Shown here piece after piece: positions 1 to 8,402 of a stretch of DNA of 33,050 nt. Origin of the DNA: Myxococcales bacterium. Its GTDB lineage: Bacteria > Myxococcota_A > Polyangia > Polyangiales > SLQV01. The number at the start of each line of letters is the position of its first letter. The first letter of the stretch is position 1. The DNA is taken from contig SLQV01000212.1 in the NCBI GenBank assembly GCA_007131285.1, forward strand, positions 1 to 33,050, in the 5' to 3' direction. The notes under the pieces are model-generated. The model saw only the letters and a list, made by a program, of their open reading frames with translations, did no database searches and had not been told where the DNA came from. The position numbers were made by a program, and so were the translations under genes.

Positions 1-175
1 CAGGGCCTTCCTGAGTGTCAGCGTTCAGGGGTCGCGTACCCGCGTACAATGTCTCTATGAGCACGGTCTCAATGAACACGCGCTCCACTTTCCGTCCCAG
101 CTGCACCTGCGGTCGCGTTCGCCTTCGCGCATGCTTGGCTAGACGTACCCCTGGCTAGACGCGCGGCGCGAAGTA

Positions 176-183
176 GATGCCTG
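176..183. repeat. Target site duplication, left flank of MITE copy 1
   Basis: GATGCCTG is repeated exactly at 358-365 immediately after the right end of the element. This defines both element boundaries and points to a recent insertion. Confidence 0.9.
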
Positions 184-357
184 GTAACCGTTCAGGGGGT
201 CCAGAAAGCAAAAACGCTGCGGAAAGAAGCAAGTGGGCGTTGGGGACCCGCTTGCCGGCTTTAGGCCACTCTTTAGAGGTACAGTGGGGGAGGGTTTGCG
301 GGATTTGCTCCCGTAAATCCGGGGGCATGCGTGTAAAATGCCCCCCTGAACAGTTAC
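184..357 (+). mobile_element. MITE copy 1, IS66-like ends, perfect 8-bp TSD
   Basis: A 174-bp element without a gene. The left end reads GTAACCGTTCAGGGGG (184-199) and the right end CCCCCCTGAACAGTTAC (341-357), an imperfect terminal inverted repeat beginning GTAAC. It is flanked by a perfect 8-bp duplication, GATGCCTG, at 176-183 and 358-365. Ends beginning GTAA with 8-bp target duplications are typical of the IS66 family, so mobilisation by an IS66-type transposase is inferred. Two hairpins abut in the right half: 292-302 with 310-320 (two G-T wobbles) and GGGGGCAT 321-328 with ATGCCCCC 338-345. A second young copy lies inverted at 30916-31075 and an old one at 27045-27184. Confidence 0.9.
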
Positions 358-365
358 GATGCCTG
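358..365. repeat. Target site duplication, right flank of MITE copy 1
   Basis: Exact copy of GATGCCTG found at 176-183, directly after the terminal GTTAC of the element. Confidence 0.9.
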
Positions 366-436
366 AACCGGAAGCCGCGTTTGAGATTCCGGGGCGTTCG
401 GTTCGCGTTTTAGAGCCGCGATGAAAGTGTAGCGAG

Positions 437-1462
437 TTATGCCCGCCGCTGTTCAAGTAGCTCCCTCAAAGCTGAAGGCATATAACGGCGCGCGCGTCGC
501 GTGATGACGTTCTCTTTCTTCTGCCACAGCAGTCCGAGATAGATAATGCCAAGGCCTATGGCGGAAAGCGCCACGGGAAATAGCCACATGTCGCTGAATA
601 CGTGATGGGCGACGTAGCCGAGATAGAGCGCAACCCCAAGCGCGCCGAATACTACAAATACCCGGCGAACAAGCACCGCTCCCACCCCAACTAACATCAG
701 ATTGATACAAAAATATACGAACTTTGACAGTTCGCTTTCTGATTCCTGCAATGAAAGACCGCACCAGAAGGTGATAATGCCAAACAAATACATCCAGAAA
801 GCGTAGTCTCCGGACCTAGATGAACGCAAATCTATCCAGAAAGAAAGCAAGAGCATTGCGAGGCCGAAGTACAAAGACACCTGAGTGCGGAGCTTGAAGT
901 CGGCTGCGCCGTCTGCGAGCAGCGGCGCTAGGTCCATCGAAAGATACCAAAGCGTGAGTGCGATGGGCATCAAGAGAAACGGATAACGGTACCGGTAGGC
1001 GATGATGGCGCCGGCCGCGAGGGTCCCAAGTTCCATGTAAAGCCAATGCCACTTGATATAACGATGGTAGTCTCGATATGCCGTTTCATCTGGCCACCAT
1101 CCCATGCCTTGCTGCAGGCCGTAAATGGCAAGAGGTGTTAACGCCACAACAAAAGCTGCACAAAGTCCGGAAGGAACGATGTGGTCGCCACGCCGAAAGC
1201 GGTTAGCTAGCGCTATTCCGCCAGCGGCATATAGTAAAGTGATTCCTAGGATCCCCCAGCCGCCAAACGTTTCCCAGCTCAGGTTCATGAATATCGTCAT
1301 GGCGCCTATGGCGATCAGTCCGCCGAGGTAATAGAGCACATGCGTAAAATCGAAGCGAGGAGTGGTCGGTGTTTTTGAAAACCATAGATCGGCGAGTTGT
1401 GTGGCCTGTTCTCGGCTGATAATGGATTTCTCAACAGCTAAGTCGAGTTGCTTCTGGTTCAC
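437..1462 (-). CDS. DUF2157-like polytopic membrane protein
   Basis: Encodes 341 aa. The N-terminal 30 residues form a small soluble segment with the pattern LDLAVEKSIISREQATQL. This resembles the start of DUF2157 membrane proteins, where a short helical region precedes a polytopic domain. About ten hydrophobic segments follow, from residue 41 to 313, and the cytoplasmic tail is basic (TRRARRYMPSALRELLEQRR). The start is a GTG at 1460-1462, chosen because AGAGGA lies just upstream and because the open frame further upstream (to 1603) runs into a palindrome and is Pro/Arg-rich. Function is unknown, and family membership rests on pattern only. The upstream region carries a long palindrome (1518-1686) about 55 bp from the start codon, and a MITE sits about 80 bp past the stop. 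Confidence 0.8.
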   Translation of the reverse strand: MNQKQLDLAVEKSIISREQATQLADLWFSKTPTTPRFDFTHVLYYLGGLIAIGAMTIFMNLSWETFGGWGILGITLLYAAGGIALANRFRRGDHIVPSGLCAAFVVALTPLAIYGLQQGMGWWPDETAYRDYHRYIKWHWLYMELGTLAAGAIIAYRYRYPFLLMPIALTLWYLSMDLAPLLADGAADFKLRTQVSLYFGLAMLLLSFWIDLRSSRSGDYAFWMYLFGIITFWCGLSLQESESELSKFVYFCINLMLVGVGAVLVRRVFVVFGALGVALYLGYVAHHVFSDMWLFPVALSAIGLGIIYLGLLWQKKENVITRRARRYMPSALRELLEQRRA

Positions 1463-1934
1463 GTTGTCCTCTGTAACATGTCGCCTTGTCGGTCTAATAG
1501 AAGGTAAGGGTTCAGGGGGGTGCGGCCCTGAGCCATCCCCGTCAATGAGCCTGGGGGACGAAAGCCGCGGGGAAATGGGCCTTTCGTGCGCGGACCCACC
1601 CACCCCACCATACTTACTCCAGGCCCATTTCCCCGCGGCTTTCTGCGTCTCGAGTTAATGAGGGGATCGCTCAGGGTGCGGCACCCAAAAACATCAGCAG
1701 TAGAGGGCAAGCGGGTGTGCGCGGGCCGCGCGCAACGGTAGGCCATCTTTCCGCGGTGTCGTGGGGGAGGAGGCGTCGGGCGTTTCGCCCACCTGCATGC
1801 GCTGCGGCCCCATGAACCGAGCTGCGGGGGCGCTATAGCATGCGTATCCGGGGTGCCCCCACGCGTAGCGCCCGGGCACGGGCCTCGAATAGAGGTAGGC
1901 GACCAAATCCTCGACGCGCTAGTCTGCCAAGTCT
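1463..1934. other. Divergent intergenic region with palindrome
   Basis: 472 bp between a minus-strand and a plus-strand gene. It contains the palindrome at 1518-1686 and, just before it, GTAAGGGTTCAGGGGGG (1504-1520), which matches the MITE terminal repeat at 15 of 17 positions. No convincing gene was found between 1690 and 1934, and no clear promoter was recognised for the 1409-aa gene. Confidence 0.5.
1518..1686. repeat. Long palindrome with a perfect 23-bp core
   Basis: The core arms 1560-1582 and 1621-1643 are exact reverse complements of 23 bp, separated by 38 nt. The complementarity continues imperfectly outward: 1518-1559 pairs with 1644-1686, sharing stretches such as GGGGAT, GCTCAGGG and the outer GGGTGC/GCACCC. 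The total arm length is about 65 bp. No target duplication was found. It could be a palindromic repeat element, a cruciform or an RNA hairpin in the leader of the DUF2157-like gene. Confidence 0.8.
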
Positions 1935-4900
1935 ATGACGCGTCTGACGCTTGGGGTATTGGCTTTGGTCGGGCTATGTTGGTCGCTTTCGGCGCAGGCG
2001 GCGCCGTTGCCGCTCGAGCATGTGCCGGCGCCGTTACGCGCCTGGGTTCCCTGGGTCTTGCACGCAACCTCCGACCTGCGCTGCCCGCCGCTAGATAAGG
2101 GTGGGCGCCAGTGCGAGTGGCTTGCCAGTCTAGCGCTCGACGTCGATGCGAGCGGCGTGAGCTTCGTCGCCCGTGTCGATTTAGACCGGCCAGGTTTCGT
2201 ACGCCTGCCCGGCGACAGCGCCACAACGGTAGCGGTGCTCAGCGAGGGCAAGGATAAGCCGCTTGTGCCGGTGTGGGTAGACGGAGAGTGGCGGGCTTTC
2301 GTAGGTGCCGGCGAACGCACGCTGACCGGCCGTTTGACCTGGCAAGCGAGGCCTGACGCGATGGCGCTCCCGGATGGTTTCGCCGCGGTGACCGTTAATG
2401 GTCTCGCGGAGGACGGGTATCGCATCGATGGGGGTCGTTTGGTTTTGCGCGCGCGAGGCGGCACCGGCTCCGGGGCCGAATCGGACGCAGTAGAGGTGCA
2501 GGATGGGATGCACGTCGAGGTGCAGCGACGCGTCGTTGCGGGGCGCCAAACCATGGTCGAGACGCGGGTGTTGTTGGAGGTTTCCGGCCGGCCGCGCATG
2601 GTGGAGGTGCCGGGCGCCTTGCTCGAGGGGTTTGTCTTGCATGCGCTCGACACACCTCTCGGCGCTGAGGTGACCGGTCAGCGCGCGCTGGTTCTCGAAG
2701 CGCTGCCGGGTGAATGGGACGTTCGTGTCGTGGGCCGGGCCGCGCCCGAGACGCTGCGCTTTGTGCCGGAATCCGCCCAGGCCCTGCCTGATTTGCTTGC
2801 GGGTGAGACCTGGGTTGTGAGTTCGAGCGCTCTACCCATTGCCGCCATTCTCGGTGGGAGCCCCGTCGATCCCGCCCAAACCCGCCTGCCTTCAGACTGG
2901 CAAGGTGAGCGCGCTTTTCGCCTGGTGCCTACAGCAACCCTCGCCGTTACCCTTGGGCAGCCGGAAGAAGTGCGAGGTTCGCTGACGCTTCATCGCGAGC
3001 TTTGGCTAGATTTCGCGGGCAAAGAGCTGAGCGGCCGCGAGCACCTCAGCGGCACGCTCTTAAGCGAAAATGGGCGCGGCGTTGAGCGTTTGCGGCTCAA
3101 CGCGCAAGCCCCTTGGGTACCCGGTCGCGTTTTGCTCGGGGGCGTGCCCCGGCTCATCACGACGGACCCCACAAGTGGACTTCCGGGCATCGAAGTGCCT
3201 TCCGGACCCTTCGATCTGGTGGCGGAGATGCACGCCTCGCTTAAGCGTCCGATTCAAGCGCAGCCCGTGCTGCCTTGGCATACGGAGGCTACCGAGGCGA
3301 CGGGGCTGATCCATCTGCCGCCGGGCTTTTTGCTGCTCGGCGCCAAGGGCGTGGTCGCATCGGAAAGCTGGCTCGGCGCGTGGGATCTTTGGTTGGCCTT
3401 CGTCTGGTTTCTATCGGTCTTCTTGGCCTACAAGCTCTTTGGCTGGCGGGTAGCCTTGCTTGCCTTGGTGGCCTTGGGCCTCTCTTTGAGCGCCGCGGCG
3501 GCGCCGCGTTCGGTTTGGGTATGGCTGCTCGCAGCGCTCGCGAGTCTTTCGGCCGTTACCGGTTTGCTCGAGAGTCGCCCCGCGTTGGGGCGCGGCCTGA
3601 GGCAGGCGTTTCGCTTCTTGACGCTCGGCGCCGCACTCACGCTCGTCGGCTACCTTATCCCCTTCACCCTCAGCGACGTGAAACTGGCGCTCTTTCCCGC
3701 CCTTGAATCGGGCCATGCCATGGAGCTAACGGCTGAGAGTATGGCCGCATCTTCCCTGCGAGGCGCGCCCGCGCCGCGCCGCCGCAGCGCGCCGCGGGCT
3801 GATGCGGCGGCCGAATACGAGATGCTAGCCACCGCGGAGATGAATGAAGATGTGATCGCAGGCGATAGCCCCCAAGCGCCGCCTCACAAAAGCACGCACT
3901 CTCAAAGCCAGCAGCTTGTGCGCAAAAAGCTCGAAAGCCCGCCGGGACCTGCCGGTGCGGGCGGCGGCGCCTCCCTCGGTGATGCGCATCAGCTCGCCGC
4001 GGTGCAGACGGGCACGGGCCTGCCTCTCTGGCGCTGGCGGACGCACGCGCTCTCCTGGCCGGGCCCGGTCGCGGCTTCGGCGTCCTTCCGTTTATGGCTC
4101 GCGCCGCCCTGGCTCGTTGCGCTGCTGCGCTTAGTGCGGTCGCTGCTGGTGTTGGCTTTGGCCGGGCACTGTTTGCACCGCCTCGCACGCGACTATCGTG
4201 AGCTGTCCCCGGCGCAGAACACCGGCACAGCACCGCTCGCCGCCTCGCTTGCGCTGCTGGCGGGTTTGCTCCTGCCAGCCAGTGCCGCCGGTCAGTCAGA
4301 AGGCGCCGGCTTTCCCAGCGAGGCCATGTTAAGCGAGCTGCGCGACCGCCTCGCAGCGCCGCCGGACTGCGCCCCCGGTTGCGCCGCCGTGGCGCACATT
4401 CAAGTGCGAGCGAACGTCACGCACCTTGCCCTGGAGGTAGACATTGAACACGCCGCCCGCGTCGTCAGTGCCTTGCCCACGCTTGGCGCCGGCGGGTGGC
4501 CCGAGCGCATCGTCACCCGCGGCAACGAAGCAATACGCGTGACGCGTGTGGACAGCCTGCTCTTGCTGGAGGCACCCGCAGGCCGCCACCGGATCAGGCT
4601 TGAAGGCCGTCTCGACGACGAGGTCGCCGCCCTCAACTTACCGTATGCGCCGCGGAAGCTAACGCTGGACCTCGATCACGTGCTGGTCGAAGGGGTGCGC
4701 GATGGCCTGCCTGCGGGCAATACACTCACCCTGCGCAAGGTCGCGGCCCGCGTCGAGCAACCAGGCGACCTGGCTGCGCCAGGTCCACAGCGCCAAAGCG
4801 TCGAGCCGTTTGGCCATGTTGTCCGCACCCTCGCGCTGACCTCCCAGTGGCAGCTCAGCACGACGCTTTCCCGCGAGAATCCCTCGAGTGGGGCACTCCA

Positions 4901-6164
4901 CGTGCTGCTGCCACGTCTACCGGGTGAAACGCCGCTGAACGATCAGGTTGAGGTGCTGGGCGATGCGCTTAAGGTCACGCTGCCCGCCGGTGCGGGCGCG
5001 CTCACGTTCGAGTCACGCATTGAGGCGCGGCCCCAGCTCAGCCTCACCCGTGTGTCGAGCCCGCAGGTCGAAACGTTCTGGCGCTTGCGCAATGCCGGGC
5101 CGTGGCAGGTCCGGGCGGCCCGCCCAGGTGAGCTGCAAGCTGCCCCAGGCGGCATGTTGGAATGGACGCCCTCGGCGGGAAGCACAAGTCTCGATGTAGG
5201 CATCTCACCCCTCGCTGGTAGCCCCGGCGCGACAACAACCCTGACCCATGTGAAACTCCGGGAGCATCAGGGTGCAACCACTCGCCGCTCAACGCTAACC
5301 CTCAGCTTGCGCTCAAGTGTGGGTGAGGCGTTCTCGCTGCCGCTGCCCAAGGGCGCCGTGCTTAGCCACGTAAAGCGCGCCGGCGAGTTCATGGCTACCA
5401 ACAGCAGCGCCGAGGGGTTGCGTCTTGCGGTGCCGCCCGGTGAGCAAGAGGTCGAGGTCGAATGGACCGCGCCCCACGTGCCCGGCTTCCGGCTGCGAAC
5501 CTCTGCGCTGAGCTTGCCATTCCCCACCCGCAACGTATCGCTCGCGCTTGACGTCGGGGCACCGCGTTGGCTGCTCTGGCTGCAAGGGCCTGGTGCCGGT
5601 CCCGCGCTGCTGTTCTGGCCGACTGTCCTGCTGCTCGCGTTGCTCGCTGTTGTGCTGGGACGCTTGCCGCTACATCTCACTGCGCTGTCGTGGTTTCTGC
5701 TGGGTCTTGGTTTGACGCAGAGCCTCCCAGCGGCGGGGCTCACGCTGGTTGCCCTCTTTGCCACGTGCCTCTGGCGGCGGCGCGTCGAGCTCGCCAATCC
5801 CTATCTTTTTAACCTACGGCAGCTCTTGTTGTTGTGGTTGATGCTGCTTGGCCTTGTGACCTTGCTCGATGCGCTGCGCACCGGCTTGCTCGGCGTGCCG
5901 AAAAGCTACGTCGCGCACGTGATCGGTGGCGACGGAGCCTCTCTGCTTGAATGGTTCAGCGCGGCCCAGGTTTCGTCGCTGCCCCAAGCCACTGTTCTCT
6001 CCGCACCGATGTGGTGCTACCAGCTGCTGATGTTTGCCTGGGCTCTCTGGCTTGCCACGGCCTTGCCAAGCTGGGTGCGCTGGATCGGTGGCAGCATCGT
6101 TCAAGACGGCCTCATCAAGCCCCTTAACCGCCGCCAATCATCGAGTGCACCACCTGCTACGTAA
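1935..6164 (+). CDS. Large membrane protein with two related periplasmic halves, unknown function
   Basis: Encodes 1409 aa. Residues 1-22 look like a cleavable signal peptide (ending SAQA). A large beta-rich external region runs to about residue 475 and is followed by about four membrane segments (478-600). A low-complexity linker rich in Ala, Ser, Pro and Gln follows (about 605-700), then membrane segments near 723-745 and 765-785, a second external region (about 790-1215) and four or five C-terminal membrane segments (1223-1388). The start of the second external region (from about 797) resembles the first (from about 25): both have a Cys pair, a beta-strand series, a GAGERTLTGRL / PAGRHRIRLEGRL hairpin and a later D/EG...GRLVLR-like strand. 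This suggests internal duplication. I recognise no named domain. The ATG has no clear Shine-Dalgarno sequence. A hairpin follows the stop, and catalase begins 106 bp later. Confidence 0.88.
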   Translation: MTRLTLGVLALVGLCWSLSAQAAPLPLEHVPAPLRAWVPWVLHATSDLRCPPLDKGGRQCEWLASLALDVDASGVSFVARVDLDRPGFVRLPGDSATTVAVLSEGKDKPLVPVWVDGEWRAFVGAGERTLTGRLTWQARPDAMALPDGFAAVTVNGLAEDGYRIDGGRLVLRARGGTGSGAESDAVEVQDGMHVEVQRRVVAGRQTMVETRVLLEVSGRPRMVEVPGALLEGFVLHALDTPLGAEVTGQRALVLEALPGEWDVRVVGRAAPETLRFVPESAQALPDLLAGETWVVSSSALPIAAILGGSPVDPAQTRLPSDWQGERAFRLVPTATLAVTLGQPEEVRGSLTLHRELWLDFAGKELSGREHLSGTLLSENGRGVERLRLNAQAPWVPGRVLLGGVPRLITTDPTSGLPGIEVPSGPFDLVAEMHASLKRPIQAQPVLPWHTEATEATGLIHLPPGFLLLGAKGVVASESWLGAWDLWLAFVWFLSVFLAYKLFGWRVALLALVALGLSLSAAAAPRSVWVWLLAALASLSAVTGLLESRPALGRGLRQAFRFLTLGAALTLVGYLIPFTLSDVKLALFPALESGHAMELTAESMAASSLRGAPAPRRRSAPRADAAAEYEMLATAEMNEDVIAGDSPQAPPHKSTHSQSQQLVRKKLESPPGPAGAGGGASLGDAHQLAAVQTGTGLPLWRWRTHALSWPGPVAASASFRLWLAPPWLVALLRLVRSLLVLALAGHCLHRLARDYRELSPAQNTGTAPLAASLALLAGLLLPASAAGQSEGAGFPSEAMLSELRDRLAAPPDCAPGCAAVAHIQVRANVTHLALEVDIEHAARVVSALPTLGAGGWPERIVTRGNEAIRVTRVDSLLLLEAPAGRHRIRLEGRLDDEVAALNLPYAPRKLTLDLDHVLVEGVRDGLPAGNTLTLRKVAARVEQPGDLAAPGPQRQSVEPFGHVVRTLALTSQWQLSTTLSRENPSSGALHVLLPRLPGETPLNDQVEVLGDALKVTLPAGAGALTFESRIEARPQLSLTRVSSPQVETFWRLRNAGPWQVRAARPGELQAAPGGMLEWTPSAGSTSLDVGISPLAGSPGATTTLTHVKLREHQGATTRRSTLTLSLRSSVGEAFSLPLPKGAVLSHVKRAGEFMATNSSAEGLRLAVPPGEQEVEVEWTAPHVPGFRLRTSALSLPFPTRNVSLALDVGAPRWLLWLQGPGAGPALLFWPTVLLLALLAVVLGRLPLHLTALSWFLLGLGLTQSLPAAGLTLVALFATCLWRRRVELANPYLFNLRQLLLLWLMLLGLVTLLDALRTGLLGVPKSYVAHVIGGDGASLLEWFSAAQVSSLPQATVLSAPMWCYQLLMFAWALWLATALPSWVRWIGGSIVQDGLIKPLNRRQSSSAPPAT

Positions 6165-6166
6165 TG

Positions 6167-6195
6167 CACCGGTTCCGGCGCCGTCGGCACCGGTG
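6167..6195 (+). terminator. Hairpin after the 1409-aa gene
   Basis: CACCGGT (6167-6173) pairs with ACCGGTG (6189-6195), extended by CCG (6175-6177) with CGG (6185-6187) across a 1x1 mismatch, and a 7-nt loop. It begins 2 nt after the stop codon. It has no U-tract, so it may be a weak terminator or mRNA-stabilising hairpin. Confidence 0.45.
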
Positions 6196-6270
6196 AAATC
6201 AGAGGGCGCGTGGTGCCGGGGTTGCCAAGCTGCGCCGTTGGCTTTAGTTCGTTTATGAGCAGGAAAGAAT

Positions 6271-7752
6271 ATGAAAGATTCGTCGAAAGCCGAAAAGCGA
6301 GTGCTAACCAACGAAGCTGGGGCACCCATCGAAAACAACGAGCATTCGCAGCGTGCGGGCGCCGCTGGGCCCACCTTGTTGCAAGACCATCACCTGGTGG
6401 AGAAGCTCGCCCGTTTCAACCGTGAGCGCATTCCCGAGCGCGTCGTCCACGCCGTTGGCACCGGCGTCTACGGCACCTTCGAGACCACCCACGCATCGGT
6501 GAGCCAATGGACGTGCGCGAAGCTCTTTGCGCAGGCGGGCAAGCAGACGCCGGTCTTTTTGCGTTTCTCGACGGTGGCGGGCTCCCGCGGTGCTTCAGAC
6601 ACCGTGCGCGACCCCCGCGGTTTTGCCGTCAAGTTCTACACGGAAGAGGGCAACTGGGACCTTGTCGGCAACAACACGCCCGTGTTCTTTGTCCGGGACG
6701 GCATCAAGTTTCCCGACTTCATCCACTCGCAAAAGCCCGACCCGCACACCAACCGCCAGGAGCCCGACAACGTCTGGGATTTCTTCGCCCATTCACCGGA
6801 AACCACCCATCAAGTGGTGTGGCTCTTCGGCGATCGGGGCTTGCCCGCCTCCTACCGCCACATCGACGGTTTTGGTTCCCACACCTTCCAGTGGGTCAAC
6901 GCCGAGGGGGCGCGTTTCTGGGTGAAGTTTCACTTCAAGACCGACCAGGGCATCAAGTGTTTTACCGCGGAAGAAGCGCGCGCAGCCGCGGCTGAGGACA
7001 CGCTGCACGCACACAGCGACATGTACGCGGCCATTGAGCGCGGCGACTTCCCCTCCTGGACGCTCAAGGTGCAGGTGATGCCCGAGGCCGAAGCCGCGAA
7101 CTACCGCTTTAACCCCTTCGACCTGACGAAAGTGTGGCCGCACGCGGACTACCCGCTCATTCCCATCGGCAAACTTACGCTGAACCGGTTGCCGGAGAAC
7201 TACTTTGCGGAAGTGGAGCAAGTCGCGTTCAATCCGGGCAGCTTTGTGCCGGGCATTGGCCCTTCACCCGACCCGATGCTTCAGGCGCGCCTCTTCGGTT
7301 ACGGCGATGCCCAGCGCTACCGCCTTGGCATCAACCACACGCGTCTGCCGGTCAATGCGCCTAAGTCCGTATCCGGAGGGGCCTCCAACTACGGCCGCGA
7401 CGGGGCGATGGCCTTCGATGGCAACGGCGGTCGCAGCGTAAACTACACGCCCAACACTGTGGGCGGCCCGGCGCCTACCGGTGCGCCCTACGCGCTTGGT
7501 TACGACGCCACGGGGTCCGTCGGTCAGCACGGCCTTATCGCCCACCGTGACGATGATGACTTCGGTCAAGCAGGCGCCCTCTATCGTGTGATGGATGCCG
7601 CCGCGAAAGACCGCCTCATCGCTACCCTCGCCCAGCAGCTGAGCGGCGTTCGCCGCGAAGCCGTACGCGAGCGCGCCCTCGCCAACTTCACCCAAGCCGA
7701 CGCCGACCTCGGCCACCGCCTAACCCAAGCCCTAGGCGCCGCCCGCGGCTAA
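6271..7752 (+). CDS. katA: Monofunctional haem catalase
   Basis: Encodes 493 aa, the usual size of a small-subunit catalase, which converts hydrogen peroxide to water and oxygen. The distal catalytic His is H60 in ERVVHAVGTGVYG. The distal Asn is N134 in DLVGNNTPVFF. The proximal haem-ligand Tyr is Y344 in RLFGYGDAQRYRLG. The diagnostic blocks RFSTVAGSRGASDTVRDPRGFAVKF, split here around residues 98-122, and FNPFDLTKVWPHADYPLIP (280-298) are intact. The start ATG is preceded by AGGAAAG at good spacing. There is no signal peptide, so it is probably cytoplasmic. No OxyR- or PerR-type gene is adjacent; the only Fur-family regulator in the window lies about 5.4 kb away and looks paired with a COG0523 gene. 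A hairpin follows the stop. Confidence 0.97.
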   Translation: MKDSSKAEKRVLTNEAGAPIENNEHSQRAGAAGPTLLQDHHLVEKLARFNRERIPERVVHAVGTGVYGTFETTHASVSQWTCAKLFAQAGKQTPVFLRFSTVAGSRGASDTVRDPRGFAVKFYTEEGNWDLVGNNTPVFFVRDGIKFPDFIHSQKPDPHTNRQEPDNVWDFFAHSPETTHQVVWLFGDRGLPASYRHIDGFGSHTFQWVNAEGARFWVKFHFKTDQGIKCFTAEEARAAAAEDTLHAHSDMYAAIERGDFPSWTLKVQVMPEAEAANYRFNPFDLTKVWPHADYPLIPIGKLTLNRLPENYFAEVEQVAFNPGSFVPGIGPSPDPMLQARLFGYGDAQRYRLGINHTRLPVNAPKSVSGGASNYGRDGAMAFDGNGGRSVNYTPNTVGGPAPTGAPYALGYDATGSVGQHGLIAHRDDDDFGQAGALYRVMDAAAKDRLIATLAQQLSGVRREAVRERALANFTQADADLGHRLTQALGAARG

Positions 7753-7778
7753 ACGTTGCTTTGCCGGGGGCAATGTTT
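7751..7778 (+). terminator. Probable katA terminator hairpin
   Basis: AAACGTTGC (7751-7759) pairs with GCAATGTTT (7770-7778) with one G-U pair and a 10-nt loop, overlapping the stop codon. The short T-run is part of the stem, so this is a modest terminator candidate. Confidence 0.45.
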
Positions 7779-8402
7779 GCAGAAAGCCTCCGGTTGTTTG
7801 GGTGATGACGCCGCGTCGCTTCTGCTCTTCGGCCTCGAATGCGGACGCATAGCGGGATCCTGGCCTGACGAAGGGGAAAATGGCAGCGAGAGGCGAATGT
7901 AGAGCGGTCGAGGATCAGCCGGAGGCTCAGGCGTTTTACGGCCGCGGAGGCCCGGCTCAAAGATGCTTGCGTTGTGCAAGCATAAGCATGATCCATGCAA
8001 CTATATGCTTGCTGTGAGATATCGCCGTTTTCAACCGGCACAACGCAGCCATAGTGTGCGAGGGCTCGGGGCACGCGCCGCCAACCGGTTGCGCGCCCTG
8101 CTGCGGCGCCTGTTCTGCCTCTAGACTCCGCCTAGTTTTCCGGGCCCAGTGTTGGGGGCGTATCGTGCCCGGTGCGTTAAGTGTGGTGCCTTCTGCCGGC
8201 CCGGTGCGGATTTAAGTGGACCGCTAGGTGCCGCCGCAGGGTTAGGGCTCATGCGTGTCCGGCTCTCGGGCCTGAGCCGGCCGTGCGGCCTCGCCAAAAA
8301 TCCCGCGCGTTCCAAAAGGCACGCTGCGGTTGCGTGGCGGTGGGCGCGCGTGCTCAGGCCCTCAACCGAACACGCAGCTCGCTTAACCGATCACGCATGG
8401 GG
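7753..8402. other. 650-bp intergenic region between katA and a convergent gene
   Basis: No gene is supported. Short frames on both strands lack ribosome sites and have no recognisable domains. The only structure noted is the katA hairpin and a cluster of ATGCTTGC motifs: a perfect hairpin 7963-7970/7976-7983 and a further direct copy at 8005-8012. Confidence 0.5.
7963..8012. repeat. ATGCTTGC inverted and direct repeats
   Basis: ATGCTTGC (7963-7970) and GCAAGCAT (7976-7983) form a perfect 8-bp inverted repeat around GTTGT. A third ATGCTTGC follows in direct orientation at 8005-8012. Between them lies the smaller palindrome-like GCATGATCCATGC. Possibly a protein-binding site cluster; no gene start is close. 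Confidence 0.5.

Larger units (their letters stand above)
1..436. other. Intergenic region at window start, holds mobile element copy 1
   Basis: No convincing gene is seen. The stretch contains the 174-bp MITE at 184-357. Before it lies a 10-bp direct repeat, TGGCTAGACG, at 136-145 and 152-161. A -10-like TACAAT at 45-50 sits 6 nt before an ATG at 57 that opens a 33-codon Arg/Cys-rich frame, which I do not call as a gene. The DUF2157-like gene on the minus strand ends at 437. Confidence 0.6.

Noticed and set aside
139-456. A 105-codon minus-strand frame and similar peptides near 30751-31161
   Set aside because: Their shared peptide, GGILHACPR...GSKSRKPSP, comes from the mobile element itself, read in the same frame at both copies. 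It is not protein conservation.
1813-1819. TGAACCG preceded by CCCC, like a MITE right end opposite the sequence at 1504
   Set aside because: The next bases do not continue to GTTAC and the flanking octamers do not match, so a complete element 1504-1823 is not supported.
1919-2653. A 244-codon minus-strand frame inside the 1409-aa gene
   Set aside because: Ser/Thr/Arg-rich shadow of a GC-rich coding sequence; the plus-strand frame has signal peptide, membrane segments and continuous coding over 4.2 kb.
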